Assembly (NCBI RefSeq): GCF_022829345.1
Contig: NZ_JAKSXV010000119.1
Coordinates: 1 to 40,500 of the forward strand
DNA from: Methylobacterium sp. J-090
Lineage (GTDB): Bacteria; Pseudomonadota; Alphaproteobacteria; Rhizobiales; Beijerinckiaceae
DNA: 40,500 nt
Direction of reading: 5' to 3'
Shown: piece by piece, positions 1 to 7,821 of the stretch
Layout: the number at the start of each line of letters is the position of its first letter
Numbering within the stretch: the first letter of the stretch is position 1
The notes under the pieces: generated by a model
What the model was told of the DNA's origin: nothing
Seen by the model: the letters and a program-made list of their open reading frames with translations, nothing else
Database searches by the model: none
Position numbers and translations under genes: made by a program

Positions 1-1
1 G

Positions 2-2791
2 TTCCGCAACCCCGTGCTGGCCGTGACCCTGGCCATCACCCGTCGGTTCGATCGCGGCGAGATCGACGAGGAGGCCCTCGACGGCCTGTTCGCCCGGCTG
101 CGGGCGCAGTCCCTGGCGGACCGGGCCGGACGCCTGCGGGCCTATGTCGGTCTGGAACGGGATGCGGGCGCGTCGCACGAAACCCTCACGCCGGCGCGCC
201 TCGTCGCGGCGATCCCGAAGCGCCAGGGCGATTTCGAGGTGTTTCGCGATCTCGTCGGCCGCACGGGCTTTGCCGTGGTGTTCACCGCCCACCCGACCTT
301 CGGCATGCCCAAGGCCGTGGCGCGCCTCATCGCCCAGGCCGCGAGCGAGGCGGATGCGGCCGCGCGCCGGCCCCTGACGGAGAAGGCCGCCGCCCTCTCG
401 ACCCGGCCCGATCCGGCGATTTCCCTCGACGACGAGTTCGACCAGGCCTGCGTGGCGGCCAACCACGGCCGCGAAGCCGTGGACGCCTTCAACGACGCCC
501 TCCTGGAGGCCGCGCGCCAGCGCTGGCCCGACCGCTGGACGGAACTCGTACCGAAACCCTTCGCCATCGCGAGCTGGGTCGGCTGCGATACGGACGGGCG
601 CACGGATATCGGGTGGTGGGACACCCTGCGCTACCGCATCGAATCGAAGCGCATGCAGCTCGACCGGGTGATGCGCCACCTGCCGCAGGTGCCGGCGACG
701 CAGGTGGTGCGCGACCTCACGGCCGGGGCACTCGCCGCCGTCAACCGCCAGCTCGCCGTGGCCCCGCGGCTCGGCACCAAGCCGTCCCTGGAGGCGGTGC
801 ACCGCTTCGCGCTGGCCCTCATCATCGAGCGCGAGCGCGCCCAGACCGACGCCACCGCGATCCTCGCCGGCCTCGCCGGGGCCATGGGCGGGGTCACGAC
901 GGACGCGGAGCGGCGCGCCATCGCGATCCTGCGCTCGGGCATCGCCACCCACGGCCTCTCCAACGCCCTGCCCCACTTCCGGCTCAACGCCAGCCAGATC
1001 CACAACGCCGTGCGGCGGGTGACGGATTTGGAGGGCGAGCCGACGGACGCCGCCCAGCGCCGCTCCCACCTCTCGACGATCCACGCCCTCCTCAACGACG
1101 TCCACGCCGTCGACGTGGATTTCGGCGCGCTCGCCGCCGAGCGGGCCTCGGCCGCCCGGCTGATGATGACCATCACCCAGATCCTCAAGCACGTGGACGG
1201 CACGCATCCGGTGCGCTTCCTCATCGCCGAGACGGAGACGGGCTACACCCTGCTCGCCGCCCTCTGGCTCGCCCGCCATTACGGGATCGCCGACAAGGTC
1301 GAGATCACGCCCCTGTTCGAGACGGCGTCCGCCCTGGAGCAGGGCATCCGCGTCCTCGACGACGCCCTGCGCAACCCGCACTGGCGGCAATACCTCAAGC
1401 GCATCGGCCGGCTCACGGTGCAGTTCGGCTACTCGGATTCCGGCCGCTACGTCGGCCAGCTCGCGGCGAGCTTCTGGATCGAGCGCCTGCGCCTGCGCAT
1501 CACCGAGCTCATGGTGCAGAACGACCTGACCGGCGTCGAGCTCGCGATCTTCGACACCCACGGCGAATCCATCGGCCGGGGCGCCCACCCGGCGAGCCTG
1601 CGCGACCGCCTCGCCTACCTCGCCCCCGAGGATGCGCGCCGGCGCAACCGGGCGGCGGGCATCCGAGTCCGCCTCGAATCGAGCTTCCAGGGCTCGGACG
1701 GCTACCTCATGTTCGGCACCCTGCCGCTCGCCAAGGCCACGGTGGAGCGCATCGCCGAGCACGTCTTCGCCCTCGATCTCGCCGACGACGATTCGTTTGC
1801 CGACTACGTGCTGTCCGATGCGGCGAGCGGCGCCGACGAGGCCGACGACCCGATCTACGGCGAGGCCGACTTCTCCGCCGAGTTCTTCACGGTGGTGCGC
1901 CAGGACATGGAGGCCCTGGTCGACGATCCGGGCTACGCCGCTCTGCTCGGCACCTTCGGCCCGAGCCTCCTCGACCGCACCGGCTCACGGCCCGTGGCGC
2001 GCCAGTCCGATGGCGGCGGGCCGACCATGATCACCCACCCGCGCCAGATGCGGGCGATTCCCAACAACGCGATCCTGCAGCAGCTCGGCTTCCTCGCCAA
2101 TTCCGTCCACGGCATCGGCCGCGCCGCCGGCCGGGCGCCGGACCTGTTTCGCGACATGCGCCGCGATTCCGTGCGGTTCTCCCGCGCCTTCCGCCTCGTC
2201 CAGCACGCGGCCAGCGTCGGCGACCTCGACGTGCTGCGCGCCTACGTCGACACCCTCGATCCGGCGGTGTGGCTGGAGCGGGCGCGGCGGACCCAGCGCG
2301 ACGGCCGCCGCGAGGAGCTCGTGGTCATCGCCACCGCCCTCGACCGCCTGCGCCTGGCGCCGGATCTCAGGCGCCTGTTCGGGCGGCTCACCTGCGACTG
2401 GCTCAGCCTCCAGGCGGCGGCCCCCGATCTCGGCAAGATGTCGCCCCGCCTGACCCTGCTGCACGCCATCCGCCTCGCCCTGATCCACCGGATCTGGTTC
2501 CTGGCCGTGCACATCCCCGGGTTCCGGCCGCAATCGGGCGTCAGCCGCGAGGCGCTCATCGAGCGCTTCCTGCGCCTCGACATCGACGGCTGCCTGACCC
2601 TCCTGGAGGACATCTTCCCGGTGACGCCGGACCCGACCCTCGGGCTCAACTTCGGTGAGCCGGCCGGGCCGCGCGACGTCGGCACCTATGAAGCCGAGCA
2701 CAGCACCCTGTTCGAGCCGATCCGCCGCTCCTTCGCCCGGGTGCGCGAACTCTCCGGCATGATCCAGCACGAGGTCGGGGCGTTCGGATAG
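2..2791 (+). CDS. ppc: Divergent phosphoenolpyruvate carboxylase-like protein (5' truncated by window)
   Basis: The product resembles phosphoenolpyruvate carboxylase, which adds bicarbonate to PEP to give oxaloacetate; methylotrophs with the serine cycle depend on that reaction. About 929 residues are visible. The frame is open to the window edge, so the true start probably lies upstream; GTG at 14 is the first candidate inside. Family landmarks are present: VFTAHPT near nt 281-301 (E. coli His138 region), GYSDS near nt 1426, SIGRG near nt 1568, and RAIP near nt 2049. Several residues expected in canonical PEPC differ. The FHGRGG(S/T)(I/V)GRGG loop reads FDTHGESIGRGA (His579 to Asp, Arg581 to His), GYSDSAKDAG reads GYSDSGRYVG (Lys546 to Arg), the WxQxR segment after RAIPW is absent, and the C-terminus lacks QNTG. 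It may be a lineage-specific active PEPC or a paralogue with changed function. No serine-cycle neighbour such as mclA follows. Confidence 0.8.
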   Translation, partial: FRNPVLAVTLAITRRFDRGEIDEEALDGLFARLRAQSLADRAGRLRAYVGLERDAGASHETLTPARLVAAIPKRQGDFEVFRDLVGRTGFAVVFTAHPTFGMPKAVARLIAQAASEADAAARRPLTEKAAALSTRPDPAISLDDEFDQACVAANHGREAVDAFNDALLEAARQRWPDRWTELVPKPFAIASWVGCDTDGRTDIGWWDTLRYRIESKRMQLDRVMRHLPQVPATQVVRDLTAGALAAVNRQLAVAPRLGTKPSLEAVHRFALALIIERERAQTDATAILAGLAGAMGGVTTDAERRAIAILRSGIATHGLSNALPHFRLNASQIHNAVRRVTDLEGEPTDAAQRRSHLSTIHALLNDVHAVDVDFGALAAERASAARLMMTITQILKHVDGTHPVRFLIAETETGYTLLAALWLARHYGIADKVEITPLFETASALEQGIRVLDDALRNPHWRQYLKRIGRLTVQFGYSDSGRYVGQLAASFWIERLRLRITELMVQNDLTGVELAIFDTHGESIGRGAHPASLRDRLAYLAPEDARRRNRAAGIRVRLESSFQGSDGYLMFGTLPLAKATVERIAEHVFALDLADDDSFADYVLSDAASGADEADDPIYGEADFSAEFFTVVRQDMEALVDDPGYAALLGTFGPSLLDRTGSRPVARQSDGGGPTMITHPRQMRAIPNNAILQQLGFLANSVHGIGRAAGRAPDLFRDMRRDSVRFSRAFRLVQHAASVGDLDVLRAYVDTLDPAVWLERARRTQRDGRREELVVIATALDRLRLAPDLRRLFGRLTCDWLSLQAAAPDLGKMSPRLTLLHAIRLALIHRIWFLAVHIPGFRPQSGVSREALIERFLRLDIDGCLTLLEDIFPVTPDPTLGLNFGEPAGPRDVGTYEAEHSTLFEPIRRSFARVRELSGMIQHEVGAFG

Positions 2792-2823
2792 CACCGTCGC
2801 GGCGTGCTGCACCGCACATGGAA

Positions 2824-2847
2824 ACGCCGGCCACAAGGGGCCGGCGT
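2824..2847. terminator. Hairpin terminator between ppc-like gene and DUF1127 gene
   Basis: A 9-bp perfect stem (ACGCCGGCC / GGCCGGCGT) with a 6-nt loop lies between two convergent genes. The following T-run is weak (TGTTC), so it is a plausible shared terminator but not a textbook one. Confidence 0.5.
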
Positions 2848-2894
2848 GTTCAGGCGATCGCGTCGACTCCCCGACCCTCGGTCGGAAAATCCGG

Positions 2895-3107
2895 TCAGGC
2901 GGAGGGAAACGAGGCGTAGCGGAGCGGCGACTGCGTTCCGCGCAGGCCATCGGCGACGCGGTAGTTCTGAGCCTTCGAAAGGATGCGGCCGCCGATCTGC
3001 TGGGCGCCGATATCCGCGAGTTCGCGGTCCGTCAGCCGGGCGATCTGGCGGGCGGTTTCGTTGTCCTTCCAATGGGACTTGAGGCTGGTGATGAGGGAGA
3101 GGGTCAC
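2895..3107 (-). CDS. DUF1127 small protein
   Basis: This is a 70-residue protein starting at GTG 3107. The centre carries the DUF1127 signature: ARQIARLTDRELADIG at about residues 19-34. DUF1127 proteins are short, basic alphaproteobacterial proteins; some family members take part in phosphate or arginine metabolism and RNA turnover. The member here cannot be assigned a specific role. The longer reading frame upstream is not supported, because the DUF1127 homology begins close to this GTG and the upstream sequence is repetitive high-GC shadow. It stands alone, convergent with the PEPC-like gene and separated by about 176 bp from the next gene. Confidence 0.8.
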   Translation of the reverse strand: MTLSLITSLKSHWKDNETARQIARLTDRELADIGAQQIGGRILSKAQNYRVADGLRGTQSPLRYASFPSA

Positions 3108-3265
3108 GGGCTTTGCTTTCCGGCTTTGTCTTCGCCGCCCTGGTCTCGTGCGGCGGCGTCTGAGCGGAAAGTAAGGTTTGTGCACCGCAACGACGAGGGG
3201 GAAAGCCGGTAGATCACCTATGCCCCCTGAGCATGGAGTGAGCAGGACTTGCTTAATCCCTATGC

Positions 3266-3282
3266 AATCCGACCTCCGGATT
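3266..3282. terminator. Weak inverted repeat after the SNase-fold gene
   Basis: AATCCG and CGGATT form a 6-bp stem around a 5-nt loop immediately beyond the TAG stop of the minus-strand gene. It is short and without a T-run, so it is only a possible terminator. Confidence 0.3.
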
Positions 3283-3283
3283 C

Positions 3284-4573
3284 CTAACGGGCCCAGACCC
3301 CCAGGCGCTCCGAGCGGGCGCGATCCTCGGCGGCGACGAGATCGGGCGTGGCCTCGGACGAGGCGCGGCCGCCGCCGTTGAACAGCACCACCTCCGAGAG
3401 GTCGCGGCCGTCGACGTTGCACAGGCGCGCCTCGCTGCCCGCCACGGGCTGGCAGGTGACCGTGCGACCGGCAAGGTAGCGCGTCAGCTCGTCGGCCTGC
3501 CCACCGCGCACCCACTCGACGCCGAACAGGCGCACGAGCTTGCCCGCCACGCGCAAGGTCGCGGTGTCGATGACCTCGACGGGACCGCTGAGCGCGTTGG
3601 CCGCCCGCTCGTCCGCGACCTTGGCGCCTTCGTCCGCTCCCTTGGCCCCCTCATCGACGCGCGCGGCCGTCTCGGGCGCGACCGGCGGGGCGACGGCCTC
3701 GGACCGCGGGGGCATCGCCGGCGGCGCGGACGGGGGGCTGGTTTCCTCGCCGGACCGCGAGACCAGGGCGACCACGGCGACGAGGCCGAGCAGACCGGCG
3801 CCGGTGGCCAGGATGCGACGGTCGAGGAGGTTGCGGACCATCCCGCCCTCCCGGCCGGCGCCGCGCAGGCGCGCGCCCGCATCGGCGAGACGACCGCGCG
3901 CCTGGCCTGCCACGTCGCTCAGCATGGGGGCGAATCCCCCGGACCTGCTCGGCGCATCATTCGGCGCGGCGGCGGCATCCGGGGGACTTGTCGTGGGGCG
4001 GGCCTCGAAACGTTGGCGCAGCCCGCGCCATCCCCCGGACGCCGAGGCCGCCAGCGCCCGCCCCCGCGTCGCCGAACGGGTCAGCGCGGTCCTGGCGAAG
4101 ACGGCTTGGGTCTCGACGAGGCGGGCGGCGGCACTCCGGCCGGCCGTCGCATCGGTTCGCGGTCCGGCTGCCGGAATCTCCTCGGCCGCGACGCGCGTCA
4201 CCACCGTGGCGGGCACGAGTTCTTCGGGCACGGGGGGCACGAACAGGGCCGGGTGCCGCTCGCGCAGTTCCGTCACGAAATCGGCCAGGGTCATGGGCCG
4301 ATCGGGGACGGTTTCCACGGTCCTGCCGTCGGCCGTCGGCGCCGGATCGGCCATGCGGCGCGGAAGGCCGGTCCGGTCGAGGATGCGGTAGCCGGGGGCC
4401 GCATCCTGCGGATCGACGGCGGCTTCCGTGAGCAGCAGGAGGGTGCGCTGGGCCAGGGGATGCCCCCCCTGGCGGGCGACCTCCTCGGCGATCCGCGCGC
4501 GAAGGGCCACACGCGGCCCCGCATCCGAGGACTCGATGCGCGCGCTCCTGTCGTCCGAATCACGGGTCTTCAC
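3284..4573 (-). CDS. Membrane-anchored protein with degenerate staphylococcal-nuclease-like domain
   Basis: A 429-residue protein is predicted from GTG 4573, which has GGAAG eight bases upstream. The first 250 residues are Arg/Ala-rich, with no domain I recognise. One transmembrane segment follows at about 254-274 (ILATGAGLLGLVAVVALV). A Pro/Ala/Glu linker holds a short DEGAKxA repeat, and a C-terminal SNase/thermonuclease-like fold lies at about 330-429. Thermonucleases normally carry D-G-D-T, then R..VD.PE, then a later Arg. Here the corresponding stretches are VIDTATL and RLFGVEWVRG, so the second metal-binding Asp and the catalytic Glu appear lost, while the two Arg positions (RLFG, DGRDL) remain. 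I infer a binding or structural role rather than nuclease activity. The upstream neighbour on the same strand is a secreted protein. Confidence 0.7.
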   Translation of the reverse strand: MKTRDSDDRSARIESSDAGPRVALRARIAEEVARQGGHPLAQRTLLLLTEAAVDPQDAAPGYRILDRTGLPRRMADPAPTADGRTVETVPDRPMTLADFVTELRERHPALFVPPVPEELVPATVVTRVAAEEIPAAGPRTDATAGRSAAARLVETQAVFARTALTRSATRGRALAASASGGWRGLRQRFEARPTTSPPDAAAAPNDAPSRSGGFAPMLSDVAGQARGRLADAGARLRGAGREGGMVRNLLDRRILATGAGLLGLVAVVALVSRSGEETSPPSAPPAMPPRSEAVAPPVAPETAARVDEGAKGADEGAKVADERAANALSGPVEVIDTATLRVAGKLVRLFGVEWVRGGQADELTRYLAGRTVTCQPVAGSEARLCNVDGRDLSEVVLFNGGGRASSEATPDLVAAEDRARSERLGVWAR

Positions 4574-4600
4574 GGCACTCGCTTCCAAGGTGTGGCGCAC

Positions 4601-4666
4601 TCCCAAGAACCCTCGTCCAAGAACCCTCGCCGAACGATCTTGTCCAAGAACCTTGTCCAAGAATAT
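4601..4666. repeat. Degenerate short tandem repeats (CCAAGAA core) upstream of the SNase-fold gene
   Basis: Four copies of CCAAGAA occur at 4603, 4617, 4644 and 4657 (spacing 14, 27 and 13 bp). Each sits within a larger similar unit such as TCCAAGAACCCTCG. They fill the 5' region of the minus-strand gene that starts at 4573. They resemble other 12-15 bp repeats in this window and look like minisatellite expansion; a regulatory role is possible but not shown. Confidence 0.7.
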
Positions 4667-4692
4667 CACCCAGGGATCTCGGCGCGGCGGCG

Positions 4693-5514
4693 TCAGGCCC
4701 CGCGCCGGGGTCCCGCTATAGCGCCGAGCGGTCCCGGACCATAGCGGCGCAGCACGCGGCTCGTCTCCGAGACGATGACAGGCCGGCCGCCGGACATGTC
4801 GAGGGTGAGGACGAGTTCCGACACGCCCTGCGCCCGCGCGCCCTTGCCCGGGTTCTCGGCGCGATAGTCGAAGGTGGTCTGGACGATGCAGGTCGCGGTG
4901 GCGGCGTTGCAGGCCGTGCGCGTCGCGCCGGATTGCGGGTCGTAGCGCCGCTCCGGCCAGCGGGCGACGAAGCGGCGCTTCTCGTCCATCAGGGCGGCCA
5001 GCGACAACATCCGGCCATGGAACCGCACCCGCTCGGCATAGAAGCGCGGGGCGGCCGTGACCATGCCGAGGCCGGGGGCGGAGACGCTGTCGAGGTAGTC
5101 GTCGCTCAGGCGGCTTGCGGCGGCGGCCCATTCCGGGAAGCGGTCCGCCGAGGCCATCGGTGTCGCCGGGGCGGCGAGTGCGGGCGTGCGCGACAGGGGG
5201 CGGATCGCTCGCCCGTTCGTGCCGGCGTCCCGGCGCCGGCCCTCGCGGACGGACGTCCGTTGGCGGGACGGATGAGCCGCGCGGCGCGCAGCGGCGGGGG
5301 TGCTCGGCTCCACCTCGACGGACGTGTCCGGCCTGGCGCTGCCGGCGGCCGGTGCGCCGATGTCGGCCTTCGCATCCCCCTTGGCTTCCCCCTTGGGCTC
5401 GGTCCGGGCCGGCGGATCGACCCAGCCCGGCCGCGACTGCGCCGTGGCGGGTCCGGCGAACCAGGCGAGGCCGATCAACGCGGCGGACCAGACGGAATAC
5501 GAACCGTAGCGCAT
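4693..5514 (-). CDS. Secreted hypothetical protein
   Basis: This 273-residue protein starts at ATG 5514. A Sec signal peptide is visible at the N-terminus, with a hydrophobic core (AALIGLAWFAG) and a likely cleavage after ATAQ near residue 26. A low-complexity Pro/Ala/Lys/Arg segment runs to about residue 115. A more conserved-looking C-terminal domain of about 150 residues follows, containing FYAERVRFHG and two cysteines (TACNAATATC). That domain has the look of an NTF2/SnoaL-like or SH3-adjacent periplasmic domain, but I cannot name the family with confidence. It lies upstream of the SNase-fold gene on the same strand, 119 bp apart. No function is assigned. Confidence 0.7.
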   Translation of the reverse strand: MRYGSYSVWSAALIGLAWFAGPATAQSRPGWVDPPARTEPKGEAKGDAKADIGAPAAGSARPDTSVEVEPSTPAAARRAAHPSRQRTSVREGRRRDAGTNGRAIRPLSRTPALAAPATPMASADRFPEWAAAASRLSDDYLDSVSAPGLGMVTAAPRFYAERVRFHGRMLSLAALMDEKRRFVARWPERRYDPQSGATRTACNAATATCIVQTTFDYRAENPGKGARAQGVSELVLTLDMSGGRPVIVSETSRVLRRYGPGPLGAIAGPRRGA

Positions 5515-5861
5515 GGCATCATCACCGGGGTCGCGACCGATTCGGGAGATCTGGGGACGGGTTCGGTCGATCGAGGAATGAACGTTTCGTGCGCGCGCTC
5601 GGTTTCGCGCCATCGGCCCGCGCGTACGATCCTCGGCAACCGTGGCGTCGGGGTCACAGTCCGGCGGTCCCCGACCCTCCCCTCGTGCGGGCGCGAGGCC
5701 GGTTTCGTGCGTTGTCCGCCCTTGCCATCCCCATTCGGCAACCCACCTTGACCGTACCGGGTCCGGGCCCCTCTGGCGGTCGAGGCGTTGACCGTGATGT
5801 CGGACCCCTTCTCTGCCTTTGCGCTCACGCGGCGCGAACGCACCGGAGGGTCCAGAACCCC
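5515..5861. other. Divergent intergenic region, nothing firm recognised
   Basis: This is the upstream region shared by the secreted protein (minus) and the lipid kinase (plus). TTGACC occurs at 5747 and again near 5787, either of which could be a -35 element. No matching -10, operator or RNA gene was recognised. Confidence 0.4.
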
Positions 5862-5924
5862 ATGACGATCCAGCATCCTGTCCGTGCCGCATCGGGGCGA
5901 GCCTCGTGGGGGAACGCCGCGTGA
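5862..5924 (+). CDS. Possible 20-residue leader peptide overlapping the lipid kinase start
   Basis: ATG 5862 opens a 20-codon frame (MTIQHPVRAASG...) whose TGA stop at 5922-5924 overlaps the GTG start of the kinase as GTGA. A GGAGGG motif lies 11 bases before the ATG. The overlap is the arrangement expected for translational coupling, but no homology supports the peptide itself, so it could be fortuitous. Confidence 0.3.
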   Translation: MTIQHPVRAASGRASWGNAA

Positions 5925-6850
5925 GCGCCGGCCAGACCACCCGCCGGGGCCTGCTCCTCGTCAACCCGAATGCCCGCAACGGCGGCTTCTCCCTCGACGC
6001 CGTGCGCGAGGCCCTGCGCCAGGGCGGCATCGAACCGTTCGAGCCGCCGGGCGATCCCGACTGCACCGCCGTGATCAAGCGGCATGCGGGGCAGAGCGAC
6101 CTCGTGATCCTGGGCGGCGGCGACGGCACCCTGAACGCGGCGGCCCCCGCCCTCGTCGAGACCGGCCTGCCGCTGGGCATCCTGCCGCTGGGCACCGCCA
6201 ACGACCTCGCCCGGTCCCTCGGCCTGCCCGCCGATCCCGTGGCGGCGGCCGGCCTCATCGCCAGCGAGGAGGCGCGGCCCGTCGATCTCGGCTGCGTCAA
6301 CGGACATTACTATTTCAACGTGGCCAGCATCGGCTTCTCGGCGGAGCTCGCGGGCGATCTCACGGCCGAGTCGAAGAAGAAATGGGGCACCATCGGCTAC
6401 GGCATCGCCGCCATGCGGGTCCTGCGCCGGGTGCGGCCGTTCACGGTCTACCTCGAGCATGACGGCCAGACCGAAACGATCACCACCATCCAGGTCTCGG
6501 TCGGCAACGGGCGGCACTACGGCGGCGGCATGACCGTGGAGGAGACCGCCACCGTCGACGACGGCAAGCTCGATTTCTACAGCCTCGAGGTGAAGCACTG
6601 GTGGCGGCTGCTCGCCCTGCTGCCGGCCCTGCGGCGGGGCACGCAAGGGAAGGCGGCGGACGTGCGGGCGTTTCACACCACCGAGATCGTGGTGAAGACG
6701 AAGAAGCCCCGGCCCGTGAACACCGACGGGGAACTCTCGACCTACACGCCGGCCCATTTCAAGGTCATGCCCAAAGCCGTGCGCATCTTCGCGCCGGAGG
6801 CGTCGCAGCGCCCGGGCGTCGCGCGCCCCGGCTTCACCCTGCCCTTCTAG
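5921..6850 (+). CDS. Diacylglycerol/lipid kinase family protein (YegS-like)
   Basis: A 309-residue protein from GTG 5921 matches the usual size of bacterial DAGK-catalytic-domain lipid kinases. These phosphorylate diacylglycerol, phosphatidylglycerol or sphingoid-type lipids at the membrane using ATP. The N-terminal half holds LLVNPNARNG, the nucleotide-binding GGGDGTLN at about residues 60-70, and LPLGTANDLA shortly after, all hallmarks of the family. The C-terminal half carries VSVGNGRHYGGGM and DGKLDF, typical of the lipid-kinase beta-sandwich. The start was chosen for the GGGGGA motif about seven bases upstream and because homology begins soon after it; longer in-frame starts lack support. 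The substrate cannot be read from the sequence. Confidence 0.85.
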   Translation: MSAGQTTRRGLLLVNPNARNGGFSLDAVREALRQGGIEPFEPPGDPDCTAVIKRHAGQSDLVILGGGDGTLNAAAPALVETGLPLGILPLGTANDLARSLGLPADPVAAAGLIASEEARPVDLGCVNGHYYFNVASIGFSAELAGDLTAESKKKWGTIGYGIAAMRVLRRVRPFTVYLEHDGQTETITTIQVSVGNGRHYGGGMTVEETATVDDGKLDFYSLEVKHWWRLLALLPALRRGTQGKAADVRAFHTTEIVVKTKKPRPVNTDGELSTYTPAHFKVMPKAVRIFAPEASQRPGVARPGFTLPF

Positions 6851-6902
6851 ACCCTCGCCCTTCCAGCACCCTGCCCTTCTCGACGTTCGGAACAGCCTCC
6901 CC

Positions 6903-7712
6903 GTGGACAGCATCCTTCCCCTCTTCAGCGATCCGACCGCCTGGGCGGCGCTCGCGACCCTCATCGTGATGGAAGTCGTGCTCGGCATCGACAACCTGAT
7001 CTTCATCTCGATCCTGACCAACAAGCTGCCGGCCGGTCAGCAGGACCGGGCGCGGCGCATCGGCATCGGCCTCGCCCTGGTCCTGCGCTTGGGACTGCTC
7101 GGCACCGTCGCCTACATCGTCGCCCTGACGCAGCCGGTGTTCACGGTGTTCGGCAAGGCGTTCTCCTGGCGCGACCTGATCCTCATCGGCGGCGGCCTGT
7201 TCCTCCTGTGGAAAGCCACCAAGGAGATCCACCACACCATGGAGCCGGAGCCCGAGGATGCGGGTCTGGCCAAGGTGGTGACCCTCAGCTTCGCGGCGGC
7301 CATCGGCCAGATCCTGGTCCTCGACCTCGTGTTCTCCATCGACAGCATCATCACGGCGGTGGGCATGACCGAGCACGTGCCGATCATGGTGGTGGCCGTC
7401 GTCGTCGCCGTCACGGTGATGCTGCTCGCGGCGAACCCGCTCTCGCGCTTCATCGCCGCCAACCCCACGGTGGTGATGCTGGCGCTGGGCTTCCTCATCA
7501 TGATCGGCATGACGCTGATCGCCGAAGGGTTCGGCGCCCACGTCTCCAAGGGCTACATCTACACCGCCATGGCGTTCTCGGCCGGTGTCGAGGGCCTCAA
7601 CATGCTGTCCCGCCGCCGCCGCAGGGCGAAGCAGGCAGCGACCGACCCGGTCTCAGCCAGCCAAGTCTCCGCCAACAGAGTCTCAGCCAGCCGAGACACG
7701 GCCAGGCGGTGA
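6903..7712 (+). CDS. TerC family integral membrane protein
   Basis: A 269-residue membrane protein starting at GTG 6903 has about seven hydrophobic helices and the TerC-family acidic motifs MEVVLGIDNLIF (about residues 23-34) and DLVFSIDSI (about residues 143-151). TerC proteins are linked to tellurite resistance and, in several bacteria, to manganese export; which applies here is not visible. The predicted cytosolic tail after the last helix is basic (SRRRRRAK). It then ends in four near-identical pentapeptides (VSASQ, VSANR, VSASR, DTARR) built by a 15-bp tandem repeat. The gene lies 52 bp after the lipid kinase and is followed by a strong terminator, so the two may be co-transcribed. Confidence 0.85.
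   Translation: MDSILPLFSDPTAWAALATLIVMEVVLGIDNLIFISILTNKLPAGQQDRARRIGIGLALVLRLGLLGTVAYIVALTQPVFTVFGKAFSWRDLILIGGGLFLLWKATKEIHHTMEPEPEDAGLAKVVTLSFAAAIGQILVLDLVFSIDSIITAVGMTEHVPIMVVAVVVAVTVMLLAANPLSRFIAANPTVVMLALGFLIMIGMTLIAEGFGAHVSKGYIYTAMAFSAGVEGLNMLSRRRRRAKQAATDPVSASQVSANRVSASRDTARR
7650..7709 (+). repeat. 15-bp tandem repeat encoding the TerC C-terminal tail
   Basis: Four in-phase 15-bp units (7650-7664, 7665-7679, 7680-7694, 7695-7709), the first and third nearly identical (GTCTCAGCCAGCC plus two bases), encode VSASQ-VSANR-VSASR-DTARR at the end of the TerC-family protein. Confidence 0.8.
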
Positions 7713-7741
7713 ACCCGACGACGGTTTCACGGGAAAACAGA

Positions 7742-7776
7742 AAGGCCCGCCGGAGTGATCCGGCGGGCCTTCTTTT
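7742..7776. terminator. Strong bidirectional terminator between TerC gene and acid phosphatase
   Basis: A 13-bp perfect stem (AAGGCCCGCCGGA / TCCGGCGGGCCTT) closes a GTGA tetraloop and is followed by CTTTTC. An A-rich stretch on the other side makes it usable from both strands, fitting the convergent genes. Confidence 0.85.
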
Positions 7777-7821
7777 CGGGTCGCTCTTGCGAAACCCGCG
7801 CGGGGTGCGTCCGCGACGTCC

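Noticed and set aside
613..2658. Open frame of 681 codons within the ppc-like gene, plus strand, other phase
   Set aside because: Composition is almost wholly Arg/Pro/Gly/His and it overlaps the recognised PEPC-like gene; typical of high-GC out-of-phase frames.
7723..7738. Third parS site (GGTTTCACGGGAAAAC)
   Set aside because: Only about 12 of 16 bases match and the central CACGTG is broken; far from parAB and next to a terminator.
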